Positions 16,120 to 30,776 of a DNA stretch of 64,000 nt are shown one piece after another. The notes beneath the pieces were generated by a model. That model ran no database searches. It was not told the DNA's origin and worked only from the letters and a program-made list of their open reading frames with translations. The position numbers and the translations under genes were made by a program. The stretch comes from Pseudalkalibacillus salsuginis (GTDB lineage: Bacteria > Bacillota > Bacilli > Bacillales > Fictibacillaceae). The stretch lies in contig NZ_JAKJHW010000005.1 of NCBI RefSeq assembly GCF_021646685.1, forward strand, positions 231,038 to 295,037, in the 5' to 3' direction. The number at the start of each line of letters is the position of its first letter. The first letter of the stretch is position 1.

Positions 16120-16749
16120 ATGAGTAAAGTACACGTTCTTGAACACCCGCTGATTCAACACAAGATCACGTACATCCGAGATGAATCGACTGGAACGAAA
16201 GAATTCCGCGAGCTGGTCGATGAGGTTGCAGCGCTTATGGCTTTTGAAATCACCAGAGAACTCCCGTTACAGGAGGTAACTGTGAAAACACCTGTATCTG
16301 AAGCGAAGGCATATACGATTGCAGGGAAAAAGCTCGGTTTGGTACCGATCCTCCGTGCAGGCTTAGGAATGGTTGACGGAATTCTGAAACTGATCCCTGC
16401 CGCGAAAGTAGGGCATGTGGGATTGTATCGCGATCCTGATACCCTGCAGCCTGTAGAGTATTATGTAAAGCTTCCAAGCGATGTAGAAGAACGAGAACTC
16501 ATCGTGATCGATCCGATGCTTGCTACAGGTGGTTCTGCTGTTGCCGCAATCACTTCATTAAAAAAACGCGGTGCCCAAAACATCAAGCTGATGTGTCTGA
16601 TTGCAGCCCCTGAAGGAGTGAAAATGGTTCAAGAAGCTCATCCAGATGTCGATATATACCTGGGGGCTATGGATGAATATTTGAATGAAAAAGGATATAT
16701 CGTCCCAGGTTTAGGAGATGCCGGAGACCGTTTGTTCGGAACAAAATAG
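16120..16749 (+). CDS. upp: Uracil phosphoribosyltransferase
   Basis: A 209-residue salvage enzyme that makes UMP from uracil and PRPP. The PRPP loop is [16 protein letters not shown], and the uracil-binding C terminus is [17 protein letters not shown]. The N terminus [17 protein letters not shown] is typical. The start has AAGGAGAG. It has its own promoter and leader, and is followed after 250 bases by the ATP synthase operon, as in B. subtilis. Confidence 0.97.
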   Translation: MSKVHVLEHPLIQHKITYIRDESTGTKEFRELVDEVAALMAFEITRELPLQEVTVKTPVSEAKAYTIAGKKLGLVPILRAGLGMVDGILKLIPAAKVGHVGLYRDPDTLQPVEYYVKLPSDVEERELIVIDPMLATGGSAVAAITSLKKRGAQNIKLMCLIAAPEGVKMVQEAHPDVDIYLGAMDEYLNEKGYIVPGLGDAGDRLFGTK

Positions 16750-16821
16750 CTGTATTCTTACCGAGTAAAAAAAGGTTCAAAAAGTTTTCAAATCTTGCCA
16801 TAATTTTAGCTTGTAACGCAA

Positions 16822-16850
16822 TTGACATGTACTAGTGGCTATAGTATTCT
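16822..16850 (+). promoter_or_regulatory. Probable promoter of the atp operon
   Basis: A perfect TTGACA at 16822-16827 is followed after 17 bp by TATTCT at 16845-16850. It would give a leader of about 145 bases before the first gene at 17002. Confidence 0.6.
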
Positions 16851-17001
16851 TACAAAGGATGTATGATAAGGTTTTCATACCTAATATATCTACATTCTGG
16901 CAACTTATAAATCTCGTTCATTACTCCAGTTTATACTTAAACTTTATTAGTATAAGTATTCATCTGAAACCTCAAAGCCAAGCCATTTACAAAGGAGTGC
17001 G

Positions 17002-17231
17002 ATGAAGATGCGCACTGGAAAACGTTCACCTCTCCACTCGATGGCATTGATGTCCGGCATTCTCTCTCAATTGGTTGGGTCGATACTTGTCGGCATTTTC
17101 GGTGGAATGTGGTTGGATCGTAGGTTTGGTACAGCTCCGTTTTTGATGATCGTTGGACTGTTCATTGGTTTAGCAACAGGGGTATACGGGATGATCAAGT
17201 TAATTCAGCGCCATTTTGGAGAAGAGGAACA

Positions 17232-17235
<4 letters not shown>
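17002..17235 (+). CDS. AtpZ/AtpI-family membrane protein
   Basis: A 77-residue protein with two membrane helices (about 12-36 and 42-66) joined by a short WLDRRFG loop. It fits the AtpZ (PF09527) family, thought in alkaliphilic Bacillus to act with AtpI in Mg2+ supply or c-ring assembly. It starts with ATG after AAAGGAG and overlaps the next gene by four bases (ATGA). It leads the ATP synthase operon. Confidence 0.85.
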
Positions 17236-18342
<1,107 letters not shown>

Positions 18343-18497
18343 GATGTTTAAACTGCAACGAATGATGTCGAACTGTATCATAGCATGGCGTCATAAGTGA
18401 TGTATTGAACAAACATTCAAGTCTATAACACTAGGAATAAGCCCATTTATGGGAAGAAATTATAAACTAATCTATATTTCTCAAGGAGGAAATTTAA

Positions 18498-18710
<213 letters not shown>

Positions 18711-18751
18711 TAGTCAATAACTTTTCTGTAGCGTTACCATGGAGTTTTCAT

Positions 18752-18782
18752 AATGGCGAAGTTCTATGTGGACCTCGCCATT
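18752..18782 (+). promoter_or_regulatory. Intercistronic hairpin between atpE and atpF
   Basis: AATGGCGA (18752-18759) pairs perfectly with TCGCCATT (18775-18782) around a 15-base loop. There is no T run, so it is not a normal terminator. It may protect the atpE end of the message; that is inference. Confidence 0.55.
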
Positions 18783-18794
18783 CCTTATGTATGA

Positions 18795-21419
<2,625 letters not shown>

Positions 21420-21454
21420 ACATAGCGACATCCCGTTTTCTTTCGGATCATAAT

Positions 21455-23829
<2,375 letters not shown>

Positions 23830-23853
23830 AAAGTTTCAACCTAACATGATTAA

Positions 23854-24276
<423 letters not shown>

Positions 24277-24290
24277 TTTTGCAAACAAGG

Positions 24291-24329
24291 ATCCTTTCAG
24301 CTCTGTTATGGGGCTGGGAGGATTTTTTT
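24291..24329 (+). terminator. Terminator of the atp operon
   Basis: ATCCTTTCAGCTC (24291-24303) pairs along its whole length, with some G-T pairs, with GGGCTGGGAGGAT (24311-24323); seven T follow. Confidence 0.88.
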
Positions 24330-24513
24330 CATACGTTAAGAAAGTATAACTTATCAGCGATGTATCTAACCAGCGTAGCAGAAAAGTTTACGAACTAAGT
24401 AGTGCAACTAAGGCTTGGCTTTACCAAGTTTTCTTTATTTCGGCAGCTATGACCACAAGCCTTTTCCATTCAAACTGTTGATTTTCGTCATTTTAATGGA
24501 CGTCTAATAACAA

Positions 24514-24695
24514 TTGCACCGAAATCAATCGAAGTTGCATCAAAATCAATATAAATTGCACGGAAATGAGATTTATTTGCATCAAAATAAAAATAATTAA
24601 CCAAAAGGACTGAAAGGAAAAATAAATTGCACCGATAACGTATGAATTGTACAACCATACGTTATAATTGCACTCAATCGACCTTAATTGCACCA
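24514..24695 (-). repeat. Helically phased TGCAAT array 2
   Basis: TTGCA words start at 24514, 24535, 24556 and 24577 (exactly 21 bp apart), then at 24627, 24647 (TTGTA), 24668 and 24688 (20-21 bp apart). The orientation is opposite to arrays 1 and 3. It fills the middle of the 500-bp gap between atpC and the gamma-glutamyltransferase gene; the rest of the gap is plain AT-rich DNA. Confidence 0.85.
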
Positions 24696-24784
24696 CTTCT
24701 TTAACAGGCAAAGTTTAAAAGGAGTCTACTGTTCTTTGTTGAAGTAGTTTTAGAAGGTATAGATAAAGATAGGAGTGTAGGACA

Positions 24785-26395
24785 ATGGAGAAAGACTATT
24801 TATTTAACCCCTATCCATCACAAAGAATGACGACATTCGCGAAAAATGGGATGGTGGCGACCTCGCAGCCACTCGCTGCACAAGCAGGTCTGGATATTTT
24901 AAAAAAAGGTGGCAATGCAGTTGATGCAGCGATTGCAACAGCAGCTTGTTTGACAGTAGTTGAGCCGACATCAAATGGAATCGGTGGGGATGCATTTGCG
25001 CTCGTTTGGACGAAAGGGAAGCTGCATGGACTGAATGCAAGCGGGCCATCACCTCAATCTATTTCCATAGATTTACTGAAGGAAAGAGGAGTCCATGAAA
25101 TCCCGAAGTACGGATGGACGCCTGTCACTGTACCAGGCGCACCAAGTGCATGGGCTGCATTATCAGAACGTTTCGGGAAGATGTCGTTTAAGGAATTATT
25201 AAAACCGGCCATCGAATATGCGGAAAAAGGTTACCCCATCTCCCCGACATTAGGGAAGTTCTGGAAAGCAGCAGCGGATCATTTTAAGTCTGTACTCACT
25301 GATGATGAGTTCAAGCACTGGTTTGATACATTCGCGCCTGATGGCAAAGCACCAGAAGTTGGAGACCTATGGCGTTCAGAAGGTCACGCTCAGACTTTAA
25401 GGGAACTTGCTGAAACAAATACGGAATCATTTTACCGTGGAAAAATTGCTGATAAAATCGATGCTTTCTCCAAAAAATACGATGGATTCTTACGGAGAGA
25501 GGATCTAGCAGACTTTAAACCTGAATGGGTTGACCCGATAAGTGTAGAGTATCGCGGGTACAAGGTTTGGGAGATTCCTCCGAACGGACAGGGGATCATT
25601 GCGTTGATGGCATTGAACTTTATGAAAGACTCCGAGTATACGCATAAGGAAGACGTAGACACGTATCATAAACAAATAGAAGCGCTCAAACTGGCATTCA
25701 TGGATGGTCTCAAGTATGTAACGGAATCGAAATCGATGACAACGACAGCTGAAACTCTTTTATCGGACGCCTATGCTGAAGAACGTCGGAAGTTGATTGG
25801 TGAAAAAGCAATCGATCCATCATCAGGAGCCCCTTCAAAGGGTGGTACCGTTTACCTTGCCACGGCTGATTCAGAAGGCAACATGGTTTCATTCATTCAA
25901 AGTAATTACATGGGATTCGGCTCTGGCCTTGTAGTACCTGGCACAGGAATCGCTTTGCAAAACCGTGGGCATAATTTTTCCATGGACCCAGAGCATGACA
26001 ATCGTCTTGAAGGCGGAAAGAAAACCTATCACACGATCATCCCAGGCTTTTTGACCAAGGGAGATCAGCCAGTCGGTCCATTCGGTGTAATGGGAGGGTT
26101 CATGCAGCCGCAAGGACATTTACAGGTGATCATGAACACGCTCGATTTCCATTTGAACCCTCAAACAGCTCTTGATGCACCTAGATGGCAATGGATAGAG
26201 GGGCGAAAAGTATTGGTAGAACCGAGTTTCCCGAATCATATTGCCCAGGCACTTGCACGAAAAGGACATCACATCCAGGTCGCACTGGAAGGCGGTCCGT
26301 TCGGGAGAGGTCAGATCATTTGGCGTGATCCAGAGACAGGTGTGCTTTCTGGCGGAACGGAATCACGGACGGATGGTAGTGTGGCAGCTTGGTGA
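24785..26395 (+). CDS. Gamma-glutamyltransferase family protein (YwrD-like)
   Basis: A 536-residue Ntn-hydrolase of the gamma-glutamyltranspeptidase family. The start MVATSQPLAAQAGLDILKKG and GNAVDAAIATAACLTVVEP are typical, and self-cleavage is expected before the threonine of SKGGTVYLATAD, giving large and small subunits. There is no signal peptide, so it should stay in the cytoplasm like B. subtilis YwrD, unlike secreted Ggt. The substrate is not known. The stop overlaps the following chromate transporter gene, and the ggt-chromate pair also recurs in B. subtilis (ywrABD). Confidence 0.9.
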   Translation: MEKDYLFNPYPSQRMTTFAKNGMVATSQPLAAQAGLDILKKGGNAVDAAIATAACLTVVEPTSNGIGGDAFALVWTKGKLHGLNASGPSPQSISIDLLKERGVHEIPKYGWTPVTVPGAPSAWAALSERFGKMSFKELLKPAIEYAEKGYPISPTLGKFWKAAADHFKSVLTDDEFKHWFDTFAPDGKAPEVGDLWRSEGHAQTLRELAETNTESFYRGKIADKIDAFSKKYDGFLRREDLADFKPEWVDPISVEYRGYKVWEIPPNGQGIIALMALNFMKDSEYTHKEDVDTYHKQIEALKLAFMDGLKYVTESKSMTTTAETLLSDAYAEERRKLIGEKAIDPSSGAPSKGGTVYLATADSEGNMVSFIQSNYMGFGSGLVVPGTGIALQNRGHNFSMDPEHDNRLEGGKKTYHTIIPGFLTKGDQPVGPFGVMGGFMQPQGHLQVIMNTLDFHLNPQTALDAPRWQWIEGRKVLVEPSFPNHIAQALARKGHHIQVALEGGPFGRGQIIWRDPETGVLSGGTESRTDGSVAAW

Positions 26396-26997
26396 CTAAG
26401 AGAGAGGGCTCAACTAAAAAATCGAAAAGTCAGTTAGCCTTGTTCCTCGCATTTTTCCGCGTCGGGATTTTCGGATACGGAGGCGGGCCGTCTTCCATAC
26501 CGCTTGTCCATAAAGAGGTCGTCGAGCACTACAGCTGGTTTACGGATGATGAATTCGGTGATCTGCTGGCGCTCGGAAATACATTGCCGGGCCCAATTGC
26601 TACGAAACTTGCCGGTTATATCGGCTACCGTGTCGCAGGTCCCCTTGGAATGTTCAACGCTGTGTTAGCGACGATTCTACCTACAATTGTTGCGATGATC
26701 GTGTTATTGACGACGCTCAGCATGTACAAGGACAAAGAATGGGTACAGGGGATGACGAAGGCGGTCGTGCCAGTCGTCGGGTTCATGCTCGCGCAACTGA
26801 CCTGGCAATTTACGAAAAAATCAAAGGCTGACATGGGCTGGATGAAGGCATTAGTGATCATCCTCCTCTCGCTCGTTCTGATGGAGTTTATCCGTATTCA
26901 TCCAGGAATCATCATCGGAATTCTTCTATTATATGCCTGGTTCGGAACACGAGATTCATCTGAAAATGAGGATGAGAAGGCGAGTGGTGCATCATGA
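26392..26997 (+). CDS. Chromate transporter subunit, N-terminal type (YwrB-like)
   Basis: A 201-residue membrane protein of the short-chain chromate ion transporter family (PF02417). The motif FFRVGIFGYGGGPSSIPLVHKEVV at the first helix and GNTLPGPIATKLAGYIGYR are diagnostic. About six membrane helices are expected. The GTG at 26392 overlaps the upstream stop (GTGA); TTG at 26389 is also possible. It works as a pair with the next gene; members export chromate or related oxyanions, but the substrate here is not proven. Confidence 0.88.
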   Translation: MTKREGSTKKSKSQLALFLAFFRVGIFGYGGGPSSIPLVHKEVVEHYSWFTDDEFGDLLALGNTLPGPIATKLAGYIGYRVAGPLGMFNAVLATILPTIVAMIVLLTTLSMYKDKEWVQGMTKAVVPVVGFMLAQLTWQFTKKSKADMGWMKALVIILLSLVLMEFIRIHPGIIIGILLLYAWFGTRDSSENEDEKASGAS

Positions 26998-27521
26998 TCT
27001 ACTGGCATATCTTTTTAGCGTTCTTCATACCTGGTATCCTGGGGTATGGCGGGGGACCAGCATCGATTCCCTTAGTCGAAAATGAGGTCGTCGACCGATA
27101 CGGTTGGATGTCAACGGAGGAATTCAGTGAAGTTTTAGCGCTTGGAAACGCCTTGCCGGGCCCGATTGCAACCAAAATGGCAGGTTATATCGGCTATGCG
27201 CAGGGTGGCTGGATCGGTGCTATTGTCGGGATTTTTGCAACTGTCGCACCGTCACTCATTTTAATGATCATCCTATTAAAAGTATTGATGAAGTACAAGG
27301 ATTCCGAAAAAGTGAAGCGGATGACGATTACGGTCAGACCGGCGATCGCTGTCCTTCTTGGTGTGATGGCGTTTCAGTTTTTTGTGAGTTCTTATGAAGG
27401 CGCTGGAGTTTTACAGACGATCCTCCTGGTTGCCGCGAGCTATCTGTTTCTGGTGCGGATGCGGATCCATCCAGCCTTTGTAATTGCCGGAGCGCTTTTA
27501 TACGGTGGAATCTTTTTGTAG
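26994..27521 (+). CDS. Chromate transporter subunit, C-terminal type (YwrA-like)
   Basis: A 175-residue partner with the same repeat: FFIPGILGYGGGPASIPLVENEVV, then GNALPGPIATKMAGYIGYA. Two half-size proteins encoded together form the transporter, replacing the fused ChrA. The start overlaps the previous stop (ATGA). A terminator follows. Confidence 0.88.
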   Translation: MIYWHIFLAFFIPGILGYGGGPASIPLVENEVVDRYGWMSTEEFSEVLALGNALPGPIATKMAGYIGYAQGGWIGAIVGIFATVAPSLILMIILLKVLMKYKDSEKVKRMTITVRPAIAVLLGVMAFQFFVSSYEGAGVLQTILLVAASYLFLVRMRIHPAFVIAGALLYGGIFL

Positions 27522-27546
27522 AGCCTTTCTTAGGGGCTCTTTTTTC
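27520..27546 (+). terminator. Terminator after the chromate transporter genes
   Basis: AGAGCC (27520-27525) pairs with GGCTCT (27535-27540), and six T follow. It separates this operon from the convergent fbpA gene. Confidence 0.8.
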
Positions 27547-27634
27547 ACATGTCTGATAGTATGAACCTGCTGATTTTACAAAACAAAAACAGGCGCCCTG
27601 ATGTGAGGACAGGAACGCCATTCATTCTGTATAT

Positions 27635-27820
27635 CTATAACTGCCCATACTTTCTTTTGTGCATTTCTCTTAATTGCATCATCTTAAATTCTCTTTCAAG
27701 CTCATTCAGGGTCAGTTCATACAGTTGTCGATCGCTCATTTTGTACTGACCGGCATTCAAGAGCTGGCTGATATAATATTCTTTTACGCGATTCAAACTT
27801 TTCCTAATGTAACCAGACAT
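27635..27820 (-). CDS. FbpA-type small basic protein
   Basis: A 61-residue basic protein. The motif YYISQLLNAGQYKMSDRQLYELTLNELEREF matches the Fur-regulated basic protein A family (PF13076), some members of which help iron-sparing small-RNA control in B. subtilis. The ATG at 27820 follows GAGGGTG. It lies 14 bases after the lrgB stop on the same strand and has no own promoter that I can see, so it is probably the third gene of an lrgA-lrgB-fbpA operon. I see no Fur box upstream, so iron control of this copy is open. Confidence 0.75.
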   Translation of the reverse strand: MSGYIRKSLNRVKEYYISQLLNAGQYKMSDRQLYELTLNELEREFKMMQLREMHKRKYGQL

Positions 27821-27834
27821 TATCATCACCCTCT

Positions 27835-28527
27835 TCAGAAAAATAAAATGGATACAGGAATCAAAATGGATATGAAAATCGCGGTCGTTGTCATACCGAC
27901 GCTCCCCATTGCGCCTTCCTCTTCTCCCCACTGCAGGCATTTGCTTGCACCGAGTGCCTGCGCAGCTGCCCCCATAGCCAGGCCTCTTGCTGCCTTACTC
28001 GTAATGTTGAAAAGCTCCAGCACTTTCGGTCCGAAAATGAATGAAAAGACTGCTGATGACAGTACGAACAAGACAGTCAACGAAGCTTCACCGCCGATTT
28101 TGTCTGAAACCGACAAAGCGATTGGTAACGTAGCGGCCTTCGGTGTAAGGGAAGCGATCATTTCGGCTTTGATTTTAAACAGTCCGGCAAGTGCGAGTGT
28201 TGTCGTCAAGCCAGCCAAACTTCCGAATACGATCGCTATTCCGATCTTTTTGATATTCCTTTTCAAAACCGGCCACTGTTTGAACAAAGGTATTGCTAGG
28301 GATACAATCGCTGTCTGCATCAAGAATGAAAAGAGATCCACCCCCTCCTGATAGCTTTGATAATCGACATGTAACAATGGAAGAAAACAAACGAGAAAAA
28401 GTGAAACCGTATATAAAGGATTGAGCCAGCTTTTACGATTGAATTTTTTATAAATCTTCAACCCGCCCAAATAGGCAATATAAGTGATCAAAGTCGTAAA
28501 CAAAATTTTTCCGAAAATAACAGTCAT
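27835..28527 (-). CDS. lrgB: LrgB/CidB family membrane protein
   Basis: A 230-residue membrane protein of the LrgB family (PF04172). The characteristic C-terminal block with LTPKAATLPIALSVSDKIGG and GLAMGAAAQALGASKCLQWG is intact. LrgA/LrgB pairs were first described as controllers of murein hydrolase release and later as pyruvate uptake systems in some bacilli. The ATG overlaps the lrgA stop (ATGA). Confidence 0.88.
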   Translation of the reverse strand: MTVIFGKILFTTLITYIAYLGGLKIYKKFNRKSWLNPLYTVSLFLVCFLPLLHVDYQSYQEGVDLFSFLMQTAIVSLAIPLFKQWPVLKRNIKKIGIAIVFGSLAGLTTTLALAGLFKIKAEMIASLTPKAATLPIALSVSDKIGGEASLTVLFVLSSAVFSFIFGPKVLELFNITSKAARGLAMGAAAQALGASKCLQWGEEEGAMGSVGMTTTAIFISILIPVSILFF

Positions 28528-28898
28528 TTTTTTGGCCTCCTTCTAAATTTTTCATACCATTCAACAGCTAAACCTGTTGCTAGAATGATGGAAATACTGC
28601 TTATGCCGAGAATCAAAAACAGCTTCCATAGTTCTTTTTCAATCAACTGGATGTATACGATTGCGCTGATTACAGGCGGTATGAACAAAAATGTCATATG
28701 TTGCAACTGGAAACTCGCTGCTTTTTCCACCCAGTCAAGCTTGATCAGCCCTGTCAATAGAAGAATAAGAAGCAGAAACATTCCAGCGATGCTGCCTGGC
28801 AAAGGCAGGTGAAATATTGTAACGATGAGAGAACCAAGGAATAAGGCGGATGAAATTAGCGTGAACTGCCAAAGGAACTGAATTATTGTGGACACCAC
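28524..28898 (-). CDS. lrgA: CidA/LrgA family holin-like protein
   Basis: A 124-residue membrane protein with four helices and the family motif LPLPGSIAGMFLLLILLLTG. It is the small partner of LrgB. The start is one of two adjacent GTG codons (28898 or 28895) beside AAGGTGG. Its upstream region is shared with divergent tnrA and holds two TnrA boxes, which suggests nitrogen control of this operon (inference). Confidence 0.85.
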   Translation of the reverse strand: MVSTIIQFLWQFTLISSALFLGSLIVTIFHLPLPGSIAGMFLLLILLLTGLIKLDWVEKAASFQLQHMTFLFIPPVISAIVYIQLIEKELWKLFLILGISSISIILATGLAVEWYEKFRRRPKK

Positions 28899-28950
28899 CT
28901 TACATCTTTAGGTCCATTTTATAGGGGGTAAAATAGGATTTCACCAATTC

Positions 28951-28967
28951 TGTAAGAAAATATAACA
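28951..28967. promoter_or_regulatory. TnrA box, lrgA-proximal
   Basis: TGTAAGAAAATATAACA matches the TnrA/GlnR consensus TGTNANAWWWTMTNACA at every position. It lies 53 bp upstream of lrgA and 33 bp (three helical turns) from the second box. Confidence 0.85.
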
Positions 28968-28983
28968 AAGAATTCCCCTGGTA

Positions 28984-29000
28984 TGTAAGAAAATCTTACA
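28984..29000. promoter_or_regulatory. TnrA box, tnrA-proximal
   Basis: TGTAAGAAAATCTTACA is a perfect consensus match and nearly a perfect palindrome. Its centre is about 49 bp upstream of the predicted tnrA transcription start, the usual position for TnrA activation. Confidence 0.9.
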
Positions 29001-29006
29001 CAAATC

Positions 29007-29034
29007 TTGAATAGACCGTTAGAAAAGGTATAGT
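29007..29034 (+). promoter_or_regulatory. Promoter of tnrA
   Basis: TTGAAT at 29007-29012 and TATAGT at 29029-29034 are spaced by 16 bp. The start would fall near 29041, at the ribosome site, so the leader would be very short. Confidence 0.6.
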
Positions 29035-29056
29035 AAAGGAAAGGAGGTATTGCAAA

Positions 29057-29386
29057 TTGTCTGTTGATGAAGGTTCTTACAGGGATAGAAAGGTGATTGT
29101 GATCGGAGTAGTCAAGGAGCTGACGGGATTGAGTGAACGTCAGATCCGTTATTATGAAGAACGAAAGCTTATTTTTCCGGAAAGAACAGCGAAAGGGACG
29201 CGTAAATACTCATTTTCAGATGTAGAAACACTTATGGAGATTGCGAATAAACGAGAAGATGGTGTCCAAACGAATGAAATAAAAAAGGAAATGAAAGCCG
29301 AGAAAAAAAAGAGAAACGATTTATTGAGGGAAGAAATGATCCGCGGACAGCTGAATGCGCACTTTCGCAACACCAATAATAGATAA
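29057..29386 (+). CDS. tnrA: Nitrogen-starvation transcription regulator TnrA
   Basis: A 109-residue MerR-family regulator. The winged-helix domain contains [32 protein letters not shown], and the [11 protein letters not shown] stretch and the C-terminal tail [13 protein letters not shown] distinguish TnrA from GlnR. In B. subtilis TnrA acts when nitrogen is limiting and is held by feedback-inhibited glutamine synthetase through this tail. The TTG start has AAGGAGG 9 bases upstream. Two perfect TnrA boxes upstream point to self-regulation. Confidence 0.92.
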   Translation: MSVDEGSYRDRKVIVIGVVKELTGLSERQIRYYEERKLIFPERTAKGTRKYSFSDVETLMEIANKREDGVQTNEIKKEMKAEKKKRNDLLREEMIRGQLNAHFRNTNNR

Positions 29387-29451
29387 TAAAAGAGCTGTTA
29401 AATGATATTGTTGATTAGCATTAAAGTTTAATTAAAGCGAAATACGATGTT

Positions 29452-29560
29452 TCTTCCAGGAAAGCGAGTATGGCGAGACCCTGAAGAGAGGATCGAGCGA
29501 GGCTTGCACCGAAAGGGAGATGACTTCGCAGAAATCAGCAATGGTACTAACAGAGCTTAA
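29452..29560. repeat. Possible Bacillus-type intergenic repeat
   Basis: This stretch has GC-rich blocks such as CCAGGAAAGCGAGTATGGCG and GGATCGAGCGAGGCTTGCAC that look like a dispersed Bacillus intergenic element, but there is only one copy in this window. The rest of the 29387-29790 gap shows no gene; GGGCTGTCCCATAAG near 29649 may be a relic of an insertion sequence end. Confidence 0.3.
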
Positions 29561-29793
29561 TAGATATAAAATGTTAGCAAGGCACTTTAAACAAACCTTT
29601 CAAGATAGTAAGATAAAAGTAATCAATCGAGCATAAGATAAAGAAATGGGCTGTCCCATAAGTTTCTGACTCTCACCGTTCCCAACAACATTTTTTGTTC
29701 AAACTGTATGTTTGCGGTGTCTGACACGATAGCTTTTGGGGCGGCTCCTTTTATTTTGAAGAAAAATCAGGACATCAACTATACATCATCGTG

Positions 29794-29822
29794 TCGACAC
29801 AAAAATTGGTATTTGGTATAAT
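29794..29822 (+). promoter_or_regulatory. Promoter of the nuo operon
   Basis: TCGACA at 29794-29799 and a perfect TATAAT at 29817-29822 are spaced by 17 bp. The -35 lies inside a perfect 10-bp palindrome GTGTCGACAC (29791-29800). Confidence 0.75.
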
Positions 29823-29837
29823 TGATAACGATTACAA
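29823..29837. promoter_or_regulatory. Fur-like operator at the nuo promoter
   Basis: TGATAACGATTACAA matches the 7-1-7 Fur core TGATAATNATTATCA at 11 of 14 defined positions and sits directly after the -10 element, over the expected transcription start. This is a candidate only. Confidence 0.4.
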
Positions 29838-29892
29838 TTTTGAAAAATTTCTAACATCGACCTTAAATAAATAGACAGATGGGGAGGTACAT

Positions 29893-30267
29893 ATGGAGCT
29901 CTATCACTTGTATCAAAACAATTACCTGGTCGTTTTGATGTTCCTGCTTTTAGGCATCCTTTTACCAATTGTCGCTTTGACTGCAGGTAAGATTTTGCGG
30001 CCGGCAAAACCGACGAAGGAAAAACAAACAACTTATGAAAGTGGTATAGAGCCCTTTCATCAAAGCTGGGTTCAATACAACGTCCGCTACTACATATTCG
30101 CCTTGCTGTTCGTCATTTTCGATGTGGAAACAGTGTTCTTATACCCGTGGGCTGTCGCTTATGATAAGCTAGGAATCTTTGCGCTGATCGAAATGACGAT
30201 CTTTATTGTCATGTTGTTGATTGGACTTCTCTATGCGTGGAAGAAGAAGGTGTTAAAATGGATGTAA
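29893..30267 (+). CDS. nuoA: NADH-quinone oxidoreductase subunit A
   Basis: A 124-residue membrane subunit with three helices. The conserved loop [12 protein letters not shown] and [13 protein letters not shown] in helix 2-3 are diagnostic. The start follows GGGGAGGT. It is the first gene of an eleven-gene complex I operon. The end overlaps nuoB by ten bases. Confidence 0.95.
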   Translation: MELYHLYQNNYLVVLMFLLLGILLPIVALTAGKILRPAKPTKEKQTTYESGIEPFHQSWVQYNVRYYIFALLFVIFDVETVFLYPWAVAYDKLGIFALIEMTIFIVMLLIGLLYAWKKKVLKWM

Positions 30268-30776
30268 AATTGGAGCAGATCACCCCAGAAGAACGTCAAG
30301 AGCTCTCAAAAAATGTTTTTTTTGTCACACTCGAACAAGTAAAGGCATGGGCGAGAAGCAACTCCCTCTGGCCGCTCACGTTCGGGTTAGCTTGTTGTGC
30401 GATTGAAATGATGGGAACCGGTGCCTCCCATTACGACTTGGATCGATTTGGATCCTTTTTCCGTACATCCCCAAGACAATCTGACGTCATGATCGTATCT
30501 GGTACAGTAACGAAAAAAATGGCTCCAGTTTTAAAGCGTCTATACGATCAGATGCCAGAACCGAAATGGGTTATTGCCATGGGTTCATGTGCTACCGCTG
30601 GCGGTCCATACATTAAATCGTATGCGGTAGTTAAAGGTGTTGATCAGGTTGTCCCTGTTGATGTCTATATTCCAGGATGCCCACCGAACCCAGCAGCATT
30701 AATTTATGGAATTAATAAACTGCAAGAGAAAATCCGCTATGAAGCTAAGACCGGAAAGCGGGTGACAGATAAATGA
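30258..30776 (+). CDS. nuoB: NADH-quinone oxidoreductase subunit B
   Basis: A 172-residue peripheral-arm subunit that holds the terminal iron-sulfur cluster N2. The four ligands are Cys46 and Cys47 ([11 protein letters not shown]), Cys111 ([10 protein letters not shown]) and Cys141 (IPGCPPNP). The ATG at 30258 follows AGAAGGTG; the frame is open upstream to 30237 but inside nuoA. The stop overlaps nuoC by four bases. Confidence 0.96.
   Translation: MDVKLEQITPEERQELSKNVFFVTLEQVKAWARSNSLWPLTFGLACCAIEMMGTGASHYDLDRFGSFFRTSPRQSDVMIVSGTVTKKMAPVLKRLYDQMPEPKWVIAMGSCATAGGPYIKSYAVVKGVDQVVPVDVYIPGCPPNPAALIYGINKLQEKIRYEAKTGKRVTDK

Noticed and set aside
24514..24695. CRISPR-like array of short repeats
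   Set aside because: The constant word is only 5-7 bases and there is no longer repeat or cas gene.
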